Source: Leguminivora glycinivorella (lineage: Eukaryota; Arthropoda; Insecta; Lepidoptera; Tortricidae). Taken from it: a stretch of DNA of 64,000 nt. This document shows positions 31,457-43,062 of the stretch, piece after piece. Position numbers and translations under genes: made by a program. The notes below the pieces were generated by a model that saw only the letters and a program-made list of their open reading frames with translations, did not search any database and had not been told where the DNA came from. Numbering within the stretch: position 1 is the first letter of the stretch; every line of letters begins with the position of its first letter. Location of the stretch: NCBI RefSeq assembly GCF_023078275.1, contig NC_062983.1:10223001-10287000 (forward strand). The letters are read 5' to 3'.

Positions 31457-34400
31457 AGCCATTGATGCTCAAGTAAACAGCAGAAAGAAACGCAGTCCTC
31501 GTGTGATTCGTGAGCCCGTCATGCACTTCGAAGGCTATCACACTCTGGAGAATATCAATAACTGGTTCCAACATCTAGCTGAGCAGCACAGTAACATCGT
31601 CACTTTGGTCACTGCTGGTACTTCACATGAGGGTAAAGAATTCAACTAATTCAAACCATTGGACATTGACAGAGAGATAGAAAATAGAATACTCTTTATT
31701 GGCACACATTGGAGGCAAAACAAATGACTATACATGTAGCAGACAGCAAGCATTGTTATCACTAAAGAGCGATGTTTGTTTTCCCATAATAAAATTGCGT
31801 GGCGTTACATCAAGAAGCACTATATACTAAGGATAAATATTTATTTGAAAATGACCTCCGGAGATCATCACAACGAGCAGATAATAAAATAAATACTTGC
31901 TAAATAATTACTGTTTAAACAAAATCGATGTGGGATGGAGAAACGATGTCTTCCTAAATATGGATTATATATTTTTTCGATAACAAGTCTGTTTCCCTAA
32001 CGGTCAGCTGTGAGCCGAACGGAACCATATATGCAAATGCATACGCAATTGCGCACTGTAATGCACTGCTCTCATGCAGAATCTTTTCCCTTTATTAGTC
32101 TGATTTTACCTTTTAGTCATAATAGTATTGATATATTACTTTCAGTAACTAATGATAATGATACTTGTACAAAAGGGCATCGTTAAACATTTGAAGAATG
32201 GATTTAACAATTTAATGAATTCCAGCATACTTATTTCCTGTCAATATTATTCCAGGACGAAACATCACCGGTATAAAAATAGCCCGAAACTCTAACCGGC
32301 CAGCATTCTTCCTCGAAGCTGGTCAGATCGGAGCTGACTGGCTATCTCCCACTGTAGTCTGTTACATTGTGGACCAACTGGTTCGCGGCGATAACCCTGA
32401 TGCATTGGCTGCGTCGAGAGATTTCGAGTGGCATATCTTCCCTAGTGTCAACCCTGATGGTTTTGAGTTTTCTGATAACAATGTAAGAATAGATATAAGC
32501 TTTAAATTTTTTTTTCTAACACAATGTTTATTGTTCAAGAAATAACCTTTTAAAACGAGCCAAAAACCTCGTACTGATTCAGAAATTCTTAAATTTCTCG
32601 AAGGCTTTTATTATGATTTCTGAATTATCGGACTTACAAAATGATCTGCCGTCCTATCACTAGAACTCCTCTAAGCTGCATATTACCAGTTTTCATTTGG
32701 ATAAATATTCTTAAATAGGAAAGAATTCCCCATCGACTGGTCTTGGAATCATATTTTTATCATTTTTAGTTACCGAGATACAGAGTCGACATACCTCGCT
32801 AAGTGCACTATTTTATAACCCTTTTCAATAGTATAAAACCGCAAACCCACATTTGTCTTCTATAACTTATATTAAAGCGCTTAGCAGTTGTTTATCTTCA
32901 TAGTTTTATCACACGATACATAACTATAACAACGTTACTTGACATAAGCTTCATAAATTCCCATTAAAGCCGTTTAATTGCGTTATTACATTTTATAACA
33001 TTCACTTTTTTAAATAAAATACTACGCTTAAACACGGCTAAAGTCCTTTAACCGTGTATTTAAAGACTTTCATTGTAATTTCGGTTACAAATACATCACT
33101 AAAACCTAGTTACTGCGCTTTACGGTGAATTTATTACTAAAAAATATTCATAATGCCACACTGAAACAGGACAAACCAGCAAAGCTACGCTAAAACCCCG
33201 CTAGTTGTAAAAGTATACCTTCCAAAGTTATTGCGCCAGTCCGACAGTCGGCCGAGCGGCTCGCGCACAGAAGGTTGTGCGAAGGCTACAGTGACCGGTG
33301 AATGAACATTTTCTCCTTAAAATGTTAAGAAACCGAAGACCAGGTAAGTGTTAAATATCTTTTTTTAAGGTTTTTTTCAAGCACAGCTTGCGTTTTGCTA
33401 ACGTATTATCACACGTTTGCCGCGACAAGTAAATACCTAACTCATAAGTTATTCGATCAAGAGCCCAGTTAAAACTATTGTGTACAAATAAAGCGTAAAC
33501 AAAAAAGTCAAGAAATTACATTGTACCATCCTATTGCTATGGCATTGCCATAGCCACATACATTTTGTAAGCATTGATTTACCTTACAATGTTTAGTACC
33601 TATGTAGGTATGGATTACTTGCGCAACATTATATTACCGTCAAGTTGATTTAATAATGCAGTCAAAAATTAAATTAATTAATGTTATTTCTTTTAGGCTT
33701 GTTACGAACTTCAGGATACAAACGATAACAGAGATCTGCGAATAAAATGAATACCGAAAAACCGACCACAAGTCATCACACCAGCAGTAAGTTTAATAAA
33801 TGTAGAACAGAAGGGGATTGCTCAACTCGATCTTTACCAAGGAACATTCTATCGTTGTGTATTGTTTCAAGAATTTTTGAGATTGATACCTCAGAATTCT
33901 TTGCCTAACTTAGCCACGTCGAACGTTTCTGCTTTAATTTTCAATGCTGACGAAAATACATCAATTTTAAAACTCCCTTTTACTGGTCCAAGCTAAAACC
34001 GTTGCTGACGATCATCGAATTTGGGTTTATCCTTCGTTGTAACAAAATCGAACAACGTTACTTCTTTAATCATTCGTAAAATGCTTCTCATCTTGATATA
34101 AGGAAAGAAGGTTTTTGACTATTCCGTCGCAGACGCATTGAAACTACAAGTGATGACTCGAAAGAAGAAGAACTCTATACCTAGCATGTAAAAATTGTAA
34201 AATGACAACATATGTATCATCCAAAATGAAGCTTTATCTTGATTTTTCCGCTCCAATTCATACAAACAACAGAGAAACAGACTTAAAGTTAATCTAGTTA
34301 ATACAATTTTAAGCAATGATGCACCTGATTTTACCAGAAATTGTTAACAAAGATCTCTATATTGATTCTAGTTTAAAGAAAAATGATATATAAGTATTCT

Positions 34401-37400
34401 GCTGTACCAATTCATTCAGACCCTTCAAATCCAGAAGTTTTACATACAGAAAAGGAGGACTGACCTACACATAAGTACATATAACCATTTATCGATGTAG
34501 AACCACCGTCGATATAGAGCACTACACTCGTAATATTAATATTAATAATACAACTGTCGAAAACCAAACGCACAAAAAAAGAAAAATAAATTTTAAGAAG
34601 AACGGAATCAAGCGGAAAGAGAGAAAATTATTATGTCAAACAATCCTAAATGTATTTTGAATTTTTGAAGTATAAAATAAATAAAGATTGCTATTTTCAC
34701 TTGCTTGGCGAATAATAAATGAAATCCGTGTTTCTTTTTGTAAGAACTGCCAATGTCAACCGTTTTTAACCTTATATAACTCGGTAATAAAAACATTATT
34801 TTAATAGTGTATTATAGTAATAATACGAATAACTTTGGATATCCAAGAGCGACACCTTTCGCCATGTCGGTATAGCAAATTGATTTGTTGCAATGTAAAA
34901 AGCGAATTTTATTGTTTCATATTAATGTTATGTTAGTTTTCACTAATGTTAGAATATTATATTAAGTTTAAATATGTTAATTTGTAACATTACTTAACGA
35001 GGTTTTTTATGCATGCAAATAAATGGTTACAATATCATACAGTTGTCTTTTATTTATTTAACAAATTGAATTGCTCATGAAACTTAGTGCAGGTACTGCA
35101 GGTAAACGGGACATTGCTAAAATGATAAACTCCTTTTAAAAAGAATGACAATGCTAAAACCTAGTAATCGTCGCTGGTTTGTCATATAGCGGGCTTTTAG
35201 ATTAGGAATGCATACAAATTATTTCGATGTTAGTAGTCATTGCATAGCTTAAAAACGGTTACAGCATTTTCTTAGAGCATATACGATAGTATAAAATTGT
35301 TTAGTGTCTTTGCGGTTATTAAGCTATGTTTTTAGATTATTATGCAATGCTCAGTTACGATTACTATAAACACGTAAATTTACTTTGCCGTTATTAAGCC
35401 ATGTTTTATGTATTATTCAATCCTAAAAAACGGCTAAAGTATACTTAACCGTGTTTTAACAGTAAAATCATACATATTTTAGGAATTATTTGCATAACTT
35501 AACACGTTCCCTGTGCATGTACCATATGTGTAGCATTTTAGGGTGTACATGATACGTGCATGCATCATGGGTGATGCACGACCCCTCGTGAACATAAGGC
35601 ATCGCCAAAAATTGCACGTGTGAGCTAGATGTTTTTTATTTGCGTGCACATATTGGGTACGAAAACTTTGACAGAAAACACGTGCGTCCGGAGGACATTT
35701 TCATAATGTTGCCAGGTGATGGCTGTTTAAAAAAAAATATTTTTTTATTTTAAATAACTAAACAATATTAATTATTTGGTTTAATGTCACGTTATATTGA
35801 AAACAAAAGACTAATCAAATAAATTCGTAAACTGTGATGCAAGGATTCAACTATATAAAGCTCCAGATTGTCGGTTGTCAGACGTCAAATTTGGTACTGG
35901 CAGTACACATTCTGCATTTTGAACTAGACGCGGCAAACCTGGTTTAGGCTATGTCTTAGTAAGTTTTTGCAAAGCCACGTAATCTCCAATTGTTTGATTC
36001 TGGAATCTTCAAGATAATCACGATTAATAAAGTATTTTATGTCATCAATAGTCCAAGGACGATACAGGTCCTATCACCAGAAATGTTAGAACCATCAATT
36101 TGCTCCAATTCGTCCATGATATTTTCTACTGATGATATTTTCACTCCCTCTAAAATTATCTATATTTATTCATAAGTAGGTATATGGAAAAAATAACTAA
36201 TCGCATTTAGTTTTGAAGAGTATTTCATGATTCTTCTGACAATTGACTAGGCATATTCATATACCAATCAAACTTTTGTGAAACTTTCTTCCTTCAAAAA
36301 AATGGCTTAAACAAACGTAGGCCACATATATAAAAACAAAAAGAACGTCAAATTACTTAAAAATATGTATATAAATATAGGAGTGATGCACTCAGCAATG
36401 AGATAGTACGTGCATGCATCACATTGTGGGCACTAGTTTAGAAGCCTATACGTGTGTGCATCACATGTGGGTCACTCGAAAAAATGGGAAAATAGGGAAA
36501 ACGGTCGTCATAAAAGATGTATTTGTGTATAAATATAACAATATAATACAGTTCCGAGTTAATTTACAAAAAAATAAAAATGCACGTGAGGAGTCAATTT
36601 CTGGTTGTCGGTTACACAGGGAACGTGTTAAACACAAAATGGCGAATTTCTAATAAATTAAACAATATTTAATTAAATTGATTTTAAATAATGTTAGCGT
36701 GAATTTAGTTTTAATTTAAGAATAAAAGAAATCTGGACTAAATCGACACATTTCCTAGAGATATGGGTTTTTATGTTTTTTGCCCATATCTCAAAACTAT
36801 CATTTGTGGGTTAGATGGGTTTTAGTGATAGGACGGCAGTGATCCATACTTACATTGATATGAGTTCAATTCTATAGATTGATATAAATTTACATCGCAC
36901 AGGTTAGATTATGGACTAAAAACCGAAGACCACAACGCGGTAACCAGATTGGAGTTGATCTTACAAGAAATTGGAACTCTCAATGGGGAGGTAAGTTAAT
37001 TTTACAACACACATACAATCATATGATTTACTTACTCACGGAGTAGGCAAATCACATGAAATTGCACAAGTATTAGTACTAGTCTTAGCAGTTTAGGGGT
37101 TGAAAGAAAAAATTGTTAAGTGATAGGTACGTTATCACTGTTATCAGCCTCTTGTCAGCTTGTGGTGTGGGCGATATGACAACCTGTCACTGCAAATACT
37201 TCAGTATTAGAATTTCCGTTTTATGTTAACCCTTTTAGGCCAGGAGTGACACTAAAACTTGAGCAGTTTCATGTGCTACCCCGTTTGGATATATAGGCGT
37301 GAGTTATCACTGCAGCATCACAATTTTTTTTTCTACTCCAGCACTCAAATCTGCCAATTAGATTATTGTCAGCGGTATCGAAATTAAGTTCATTTGAGTA

Positions 37401-40318
37401 ACGATAAGAAAGTCTATTTGTCTATAGGTTCTGTTAATTTTTTTTTAAAACACAACTTTCAATTTATCAGGTATGTTTTCATTTGAAACTTTTAATAAAT
37501 AATATGATGTTAAGGTTCATAATTTAAATCAAGATGAAAAAATAAACTGAAATGCGTTTTACATATTAGATATTGCAAAACAAAGGTAAAAATCATAAGT
37601 TTATCAAATAATTTTACATTCGACATTTAAATATTCTTGAACGCAACCACATTTTTCGTAATTGAAAACCGGCTTATTTTCTTTTTCTCTTGTCTATGGC
37701 ATGTTTGACATTTGTAAACTTTTGACGAAACTTTTTGAACTAGTATTTTAGTGTTGTGTAGTTTATTTTAATTCGACGTTATTGTGCAAAAACTTAAGTA
37801 ATTATAAGTGATTCTGGTGAACTATGTACTTCCGAAGAAATCAAGGCTATGGCGATCAAAGTGACTGACAATTCGTTACCTGAAAAGTCGGGTAAGGAGC
37901 ACCAACAATGTTATGATTGTTTTGAAATGGAAATTGCAAAAAAATGTTTCAACTTTCTCTGAAACCGCGTTGTTGGCATATTTTGAAGAATTGTGCAACA
38001 AGTTCTCGCCATCAACATTGTGGACAGAATATAATAGTTAAGATCCACACAAATATTCCCATTCATTATATGAAGTAGGTAAGCAACCCATTTTATTATT
38101 CTCAAATAGGTATTTATTTGGCTGTCGTAGAAAAAGTATAGTATGCAATCGTAACATTATGAAGGCTATAAAAGTCTCGTACCTTACTTAGGCCACTCGG
38201 CAAGCCTCGTGACCTAACCGCGGTACTCAACTTTTATAGCCTTCATAACGTTACCGTTATATAATATACTATTCTGTCAACCCTTTAGGCACTGAAACAT
38301 GAATATGTAATTGTATGTACGTATGTAAAAGTGGATAATTTATTGCAGTTCGCGGTGGAAGTTTCAGCCCAGTAGAAGCCAGCTTCATCGGCATCGGTCC
38401 TTTCTCCGAACCAGAAACCCGTGCTCTCTCCAGATACATGGAATCTATTGGTCACAATCTAGCCGCAGTTTTGTCCTTCAGAGGTTTTGGGCAGAGGCTG
38501 GTTATACCTTACGCACATACGTCAGAGCCTTTGGACAACTACAATGAAATGGTTAGTAAAATTTAATGGAGTTGTTTAAAATTTCGTGGTTACTATTTTT
38601 TTATTAGTCACAAGTGTCCATATTTGCCAAATACTGCTATGCTACTGTTTAATTCTTAAAGCGAAAGTATATCTTAGGAGAATCCTATAATAATATTCAG
38701 AACAAAACTGAATTAATTCATTAATATTCGTCTTGGTTATTGGACCCATTGGAAGTCTTTGTTATTATATAAATTGTCTTGATATCTATGAGTGTTTAAA
38801 ATGTCATCACAGTTACTTCTTATTTAGTATATTTTTTACTATAGTTTCATGAAATAAATAATTTCAGATTACTATCGGACGGAGAGCAATGGGTTCATTA
38901 GCAGTGAAACATGACACTCAATATTTAGTTGGAAATTCCGCTGCAGTCCACGGTAAGAAATTTTTCAAATATAAGGATTAAATTCCGTTTATCTAATAAA
39001 TTTGAATATTTGCTACGAACTTCGTGATTTTTAGAATAAGATGGATCCAATAAAAAAAAATTGAAAAATCATAGACATATAGACATCGGTATATATATTA
39101 CTAGCTTTTACCCGCGGCTTCGCCCGCGTAATAAAAGTATTCATTAAGATTTTCATTTGGATCCGTAGGGACCGTAGGTTTCTCTGTAGGTATATTTATC
39201 TGCGATTATTTCGATTGCACATAATACTTTTGCTTGCAATGATTGTAGAAATATTACACATCGACCACAGCGTAGGTAATTCTATATACGCTGGGGAAAC
39301 CTTTATAAACATCCCACATAGCCCGTATTTCGACACTATGATCGGTGGGTAAAAAAGTACCTTTTTCTATTATCCCTTACAATTTTTTACATTTTGCTTA
39401 TACTTATCGCAAACGTAATCTTCAAGCAAGCAAACAACGATCCTCTTAGAGCACATTGATTGTAAGAGACCGCCGACCGATTATCCGTATCCCTCTAACG
39501 ATACCCATATTATCCGTATCCGTATCCGTATCCGTATCCGTATCCGTATCCGTATCCGTATCCGTATCCGTATCCGTATCGCTATCGCTAACGCTATCGC
39601 TATCGCTATCCCTATCCCTATCGCTATCCCTATCGCTATCGCTATCCCTATCGCTATCGCTATCCCTATCGCTATCCCTATCGCTTTCCCTATCGCTATC
39701 CCTATCGCTATCCCTATCCCTATACCTATCCCTATCCCTATCCCTATCCCTATCCCTTATCAAGATGTTTAATGATATAACACTTTAAGTTCTCGCGCTT
39801 TGTACACATATTTAAAGTCACATACAGGTCGAACGCGATTAATTAACATTATTTTTACCTTTTTTCCCAACGTTTCGGCCAGGTTGCACTGGCCGTGGTC
39901 GCGGAAGACTTACGTCCCAGCAAAATGTCACCGGAGATGTAAACAACACAAAACTACCCGATATTAATTTATATAAATGTTCGGGGTAGACAAATAAATA
40001 TAATCTACCCGCTTTTAGTTAATGTTTATTTCCCACCATGTTTATTTTAAAGGTAAAAATAATGTTAATTAATCGCGTTCGACCTGTATGTGACTTTAAG
40101 TATATGTTTAATGATTTCTTATCAAGTGCTAAAATATAAAGTTTCATGGTTTTATCATTTAAAATTAAGAAATCCCATACAAACTTTCAACCTCGTTTTC
40201 AACCCCTTCATCCCTTTTTTTCGAAATAAAAAGTAGCCTATGTTCTGTCTCAGGGTCTAAAGATTGTCTGTTCCAAATTTCATCAAAATCGGTTGCGTGG
40301 TTTAAGCGGGAAAGCGTA

Positions 40319-40375
<57 letters not shown>

Positions 40376-41093
40376 GTTACTTTCGCATTTATAATATTAG
40401 TATGGATGGATTATGCAAAGGCTCTTTCACTGTATTATCGTTACTTACAGTTCTTCAATGCCTACCAAATACTGTCATTTAATTTAATTAACGATTGATG
40501 ATGATGATTATATCCTGTTGTCCCTCATAGAGCTCTTAGGAAGGATTTCCACTGATCCGGGAATATTCCAAGTCAGCTTGCTTGGACAGGTGGTCGTCTG
40601 GCCTTCGTAAAGTAACATGTCCTTATCCAGCGCCATTTCCGCAGAAGTATCTCTTTGCTTATAGGGTTTCGTCCAGCCGATTCCGTTAATTTCGCATTAT
40701 GGCCAGAAGACTGCATCGATTCGATTCGATTAGATTCGATTAATTAATGATTAATATTGTATACACTATATGTTAACGCAGACATCTGCAAACGGTTCTA
40801 TTAAACTTAGATATTTTTGTCTTTTAATTCATTGATATTATTTCCTTCTAGATGGATCAACAGGCGTGCTTGTCGACTGGGCAAAATACAGGTTTAAGCC
40901 TCCAGTAGCAGCTACTTTCCTGCTCAGAGACAACAGCGGTTGGGGACACATATTACCTGTCGCACAGGTCTTGCCTTCCTGTGAGGAGACATATGATGCA
41001 GTCATAGCTATCATTAGAGAGGCGAAATATATCAGCTTTAGACCGTTTTCACATTATCCGATCCGATATCGGATGTCGGAAGGATTTCAATAG
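31457..41093 (+). CDS. CP-L: M14 carboxypeptidase-like pseudoenzyme (first exon not found)
   Basis: Six exons with good splice sites: 31457-31632, 32256-32482, 36903-36990, 38349-38551, 38868-38952, 40852-41093. The last three have the same lengths as those of CP2/CP1 (203, 85, 242), and all junction phases agree. The frame is open throughout. A dibasic site (SRKKRS) remains before the mature domain. By alignment and exon phase: GGIHAREW is AGQIGADW (His69>Ile, Arg71>Ala, Glu72>Asp), WRKNRR is WTKNRR (Arg127>Thr), DLNRNW is DLTRNW (Asn144>Thr), SFHSAGQ is SFRGFGQ (His196>Arg), Tyr248>Asp, YELRD is FLLRD (Glu270>Leu). Only Arg145 stays. It cannot bind zinc in the known way. The last about 17 residues come from a MITE. 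The exon with signal and propeptide was not found upstream, so a relic gene cannot be excluded. Confidence 0.85.
31673..31725 (-). repeat. LINE 3' tail
   Basis: On the - strand GTGTGCCAATAAAGAGTATT followed by an AT/GA-rich end, the usual 3' end of a Jockey/CR1-type insertion, in the first CP-L intron seen. Confidence 0.4.
32646..36839. mobile_element. 4.2-kb DNA transposon forming most of a CP-L intron
   Basis: Inverted termini CTGCCGTCCTATCACTA / TAGTGATAGGACGGCAG, flanked by TGAT (32642-32645, 36840-36843). Subterminal and internal ACACGGCTAAAG motifs recur. Small exon-like starts with donors occur (ATG near 33320 ending CCAG|GTAAGT; ATG near 33749), which may be relics of its gene. No transposase recognised; a 4-bp duplication leaves the superfamily open. 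It contains the TTAA element at 35503-36627. Confidence 0.8.
35503..36627. mobile_element. TTAA-specific (piggyBac-like) element
   Basis: Termini CACGTTCCCTGTG / CACAGGGAACGTG, flanked by TTAA (35499-35502, 36628-36631). Subterminal GTGCATGCATCA and GTGATGCA repeats at both ends. On the - strand near 36110-36170 a short acidic frame (SVENIMDELEQIDGSN) resembles the acidic N-terminus of piggyBac transposases, so it may be a decayed former autonomous copy. Nested in the 4.2-kb transposon. Confidence 0.88.
37131..37325 (+). repeat. Short interspersed repeat, relative of 6031-6240
   Basis: Shares GACAACCTGTCACT, CACTTCAGTAT-like, GGAGTGACACTAAAACTTGA, GTTTCATGTG and TATAGGCGTGA landmarks with the copy in CP1. 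Confidence 0.55.
38145..38260. mobile_element. Small hairpin MITE in CP-L intron
   Basis: Arms GTAACATTATGAAGGCTATA (near 38150) and the complement ending at about 38253 form a long stem with few mismatches around a GC-richer loop. Just upstream (about 37855) a short ATG frame with donor TCG|GGTAAGG exists, without recognised homology. Confidence 0.55.
39511..39757. repeat. Hexamer satellite (TATCCG / TATCGC / TATCCC)n
   Basis: Homogeneous TATCCG block on the left changes to mixed TATCGC and TATCCC blocks on the right, about 40 units. Both strands give long Ser-Leu or Arg-Asp repeat frames that are artefacts. Confidence 0.95.
39816..40095. mobile_element. 280-bp TTAA MITE with long inverted repeats
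   Basis: Starts AGTCACATACAGGTCGAACG and ends with its exact complement; pairing continues inward for roughly 45 bases. TTAA on both sides (39812-39815, 40096-40099). Non-coding. Confidence 0.93.
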
Positions 41094-41173
41094 AAAAAAT
41101 CCAAGATGGCGCCTGTAATGTATGGATTATCGGTCCGATATCCGATATCGGATCGGATAATGTGAAAACGCAC
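41042..41173. mobile_element. TTAA-type MITE overlapping the CP-L stop codon
   Basis: Arms share CGTTTTCACATTATCCGATC and its complement, with CCGATATCGGA palindromes within. TTAA on the right (41174-41177), TTAG on the left (41038-41041), presumably a mutated copy. CP-L reads into it for about 17 codons and stops at 41091-41093. Confidence 0.85.
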
Positions 41174-41454
41174 TTAAGTTAAAATAATGAGTAATAAAAT
41201 ATTTGAAACTTGGTGATTGAATTTGAATTATTAACAATTAAGTTTAGTATCTGTACACAATTCGAGAATAAATTTCGAAACAAGCAGACGTTTCTGGTCT
41301 GCAAGCGATGTTTACCTATAAGGTACATACCTAAATTAAAAGAGAGAAAATTCACTGGTTTGGATGGAACTTCTTCAACCCACGACCACATCACCGCAGT
41401 TAAGCCAGATTTTTTTTTTGCCTTTTCATTATTTTATCTCTAAGCTGAATTATT

Positions 41455-42527
41455 TAGCATTTTGGTTATATAATGAAACGTTTTTATTTTATGCTTGTAT
41501 GAGAGATCATATCAATTCAATTATGCGACCGAGTATGTTAAAGGTGTATAATATGCAGCCTTTTGTCCAAAATAATAATCAACGTTTTTACTTCAAGAAA
41601 GGTAACTAACTTCCAAGGAACAAATTAGCTTTACTCAAATGTCATATGACCTGTAGTGACTACTAATATGACGAAATAACTAACCTCCAAAGAACAAATT
41701 AGCTTTACCCAAATGTCATATGACCTGAAGTGACTAATATGATAAAATAATTGTAAACATTTATTTGTATTACAATTCGGGCAATTCTCCATTTAAGCGA
41801 TCCTAATTAAATTTGTTTTTGGGATAAATTTAAATATGTAATTCAATTAGCAAATATGGGACATAATAAAACTGCGTTGGTTATAAAGCGATGACACCAA
41901 TTATATATTTACTCTTTAGAAACACATCAAATACTCAACAAGGGAGTAAAATCATAAACATGGTTACTATTAAGTTACGTATAATGAAATAGTAAAATAT
42001 GCTTATTTTTAATTACAATTTCATTAGTCAGTTTCATCAATTTATTCAGGTAGTTTTCATTAATTAATTTTCATAGTTAAATACGGGTAATTATTATTAA
42101 ATAATCAGACATAAACAGCGTTGTAGAGTTGTTTATAACGAAACACTAAAACATTAACTTTTTAATTACATTTTCATTAATCCATTTCATAAATTAATTC
42201 AGACAATTTTCATTGAATAAATTCATAAATTAATTCAGGTATTTATTAAATAATCAGATTAAGGTACTTCAAATAATCTCATAAATTAATTCAGACAATT
42301 ATTATTATTATATAATCAGATTAAGGTACTTATCTCTGTTCGTGGCGCTGGTAGAACTAAAAGTGACTGCTCGCCGACGAGCAGTCCCTTTTATAACCAG
42401 TCCAGGTAAACTTGCCAACCGACCCGGTTTCTTTGTCTACCGACATTATTGCCATAAATTTAAATGTTTGAGAGAAACGTACCTTAAAATGTTACAATTA
42501 TTAAATATTATAATGGCAAATCCAACA
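41455..42527. repeat. Interspersed repeat, copy B (uninterrupted)
   Basis: The complete form seen in the window: from TAGCATTTTGG to TCCAACA, about 1.07 kb. Carries the two 76-bp direct repeats, the conserved hairpin and the - strand TATAAAAGG. Flanks differ from A and C. It lies just downstream of CP-L, as A and C lie just upstream of CP1 and CP2. Confidence 0.75.
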
Positions 42528-42607
42528 CGGCCATACTGACAAGTACTTCGATCTCGAAGTACAAAAGTTTACATAGTTACATATCTTAATCTAACTCTTA
42601 TAGTAAG

Positions 42608-43062
42608 TAGCCACAAGCCTTGACATGTAAGCCCCATCACCTGCTGCCCGTGAAGCCAGGCAAACATCAGACTTGTGACCGACCAGCATTTTTTTTATAG
42701 CTGTGGGCCCTGGCATGAAAGCTCCGTCACCTGTTGCGACATGACGTCGAGCAATCATCAGACACACAACCGACCAACAGTATTTTTGTAGCTGTGGGCC
42801 CTGGCATGAAAGCTCCGTCACCTGTTGCGACATGACGTCGAGCAATCATCAGACACACAACCGACCAACAGTATTTTTGTAGCTGTGGGCCCTGGCATGA
42901 AAGCTCCGTCACCTGTTGCGACATGACGTCGAGCAATCATCAGACACACAACCGACCAACAGTATTTTTGTAGCTATGTGCCCTGGCATGAAAGCTCCGT
43001 CACCTGCTGCACCATGACGTCAAGCAATCATCAGACACATAACCGACCAGCAGTATATATAC
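42608..43062. repeat. 91-bp minisatellite, five units
   Basis: Units begin TAGCTGTGGGCCCTGGCATG at 42698, 42789, 42880 and 42971, with a diverged unit at 42608. The middle units are nearly identical. Confidence 0.93.

Larger units (their letters stand above)
39101..40408 (+). mobile_element. RTE/SINE-like retroposon with satellite and MITE inserts
   Basis: Starts CTAGCTTTTACCCGCGGC and ends with (ACAG)n at 40320-40374 then TTTCGCATTTATAATATTAG, a repeat type widespread in Lepidoptera. It is interrupted by the hexamer array at 39511-39757 and the MITE at 39816-40095. Confidence 0.6.

Noticed and set aside
39446..39788. Long frames on both strands with Arg-Asp/Ser-Asp or Ser-Leu repeats
   Set aside because: They are translations of a hexamer satellite; any strand gives an open frame and there is no non-repeat domain.
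42608..43062. CRISPR-like regular repeats
   Set aside because: Units are contiguous 91-bp tandem copies without variable spacers, in a eukaryotic genome; a minisatellite.
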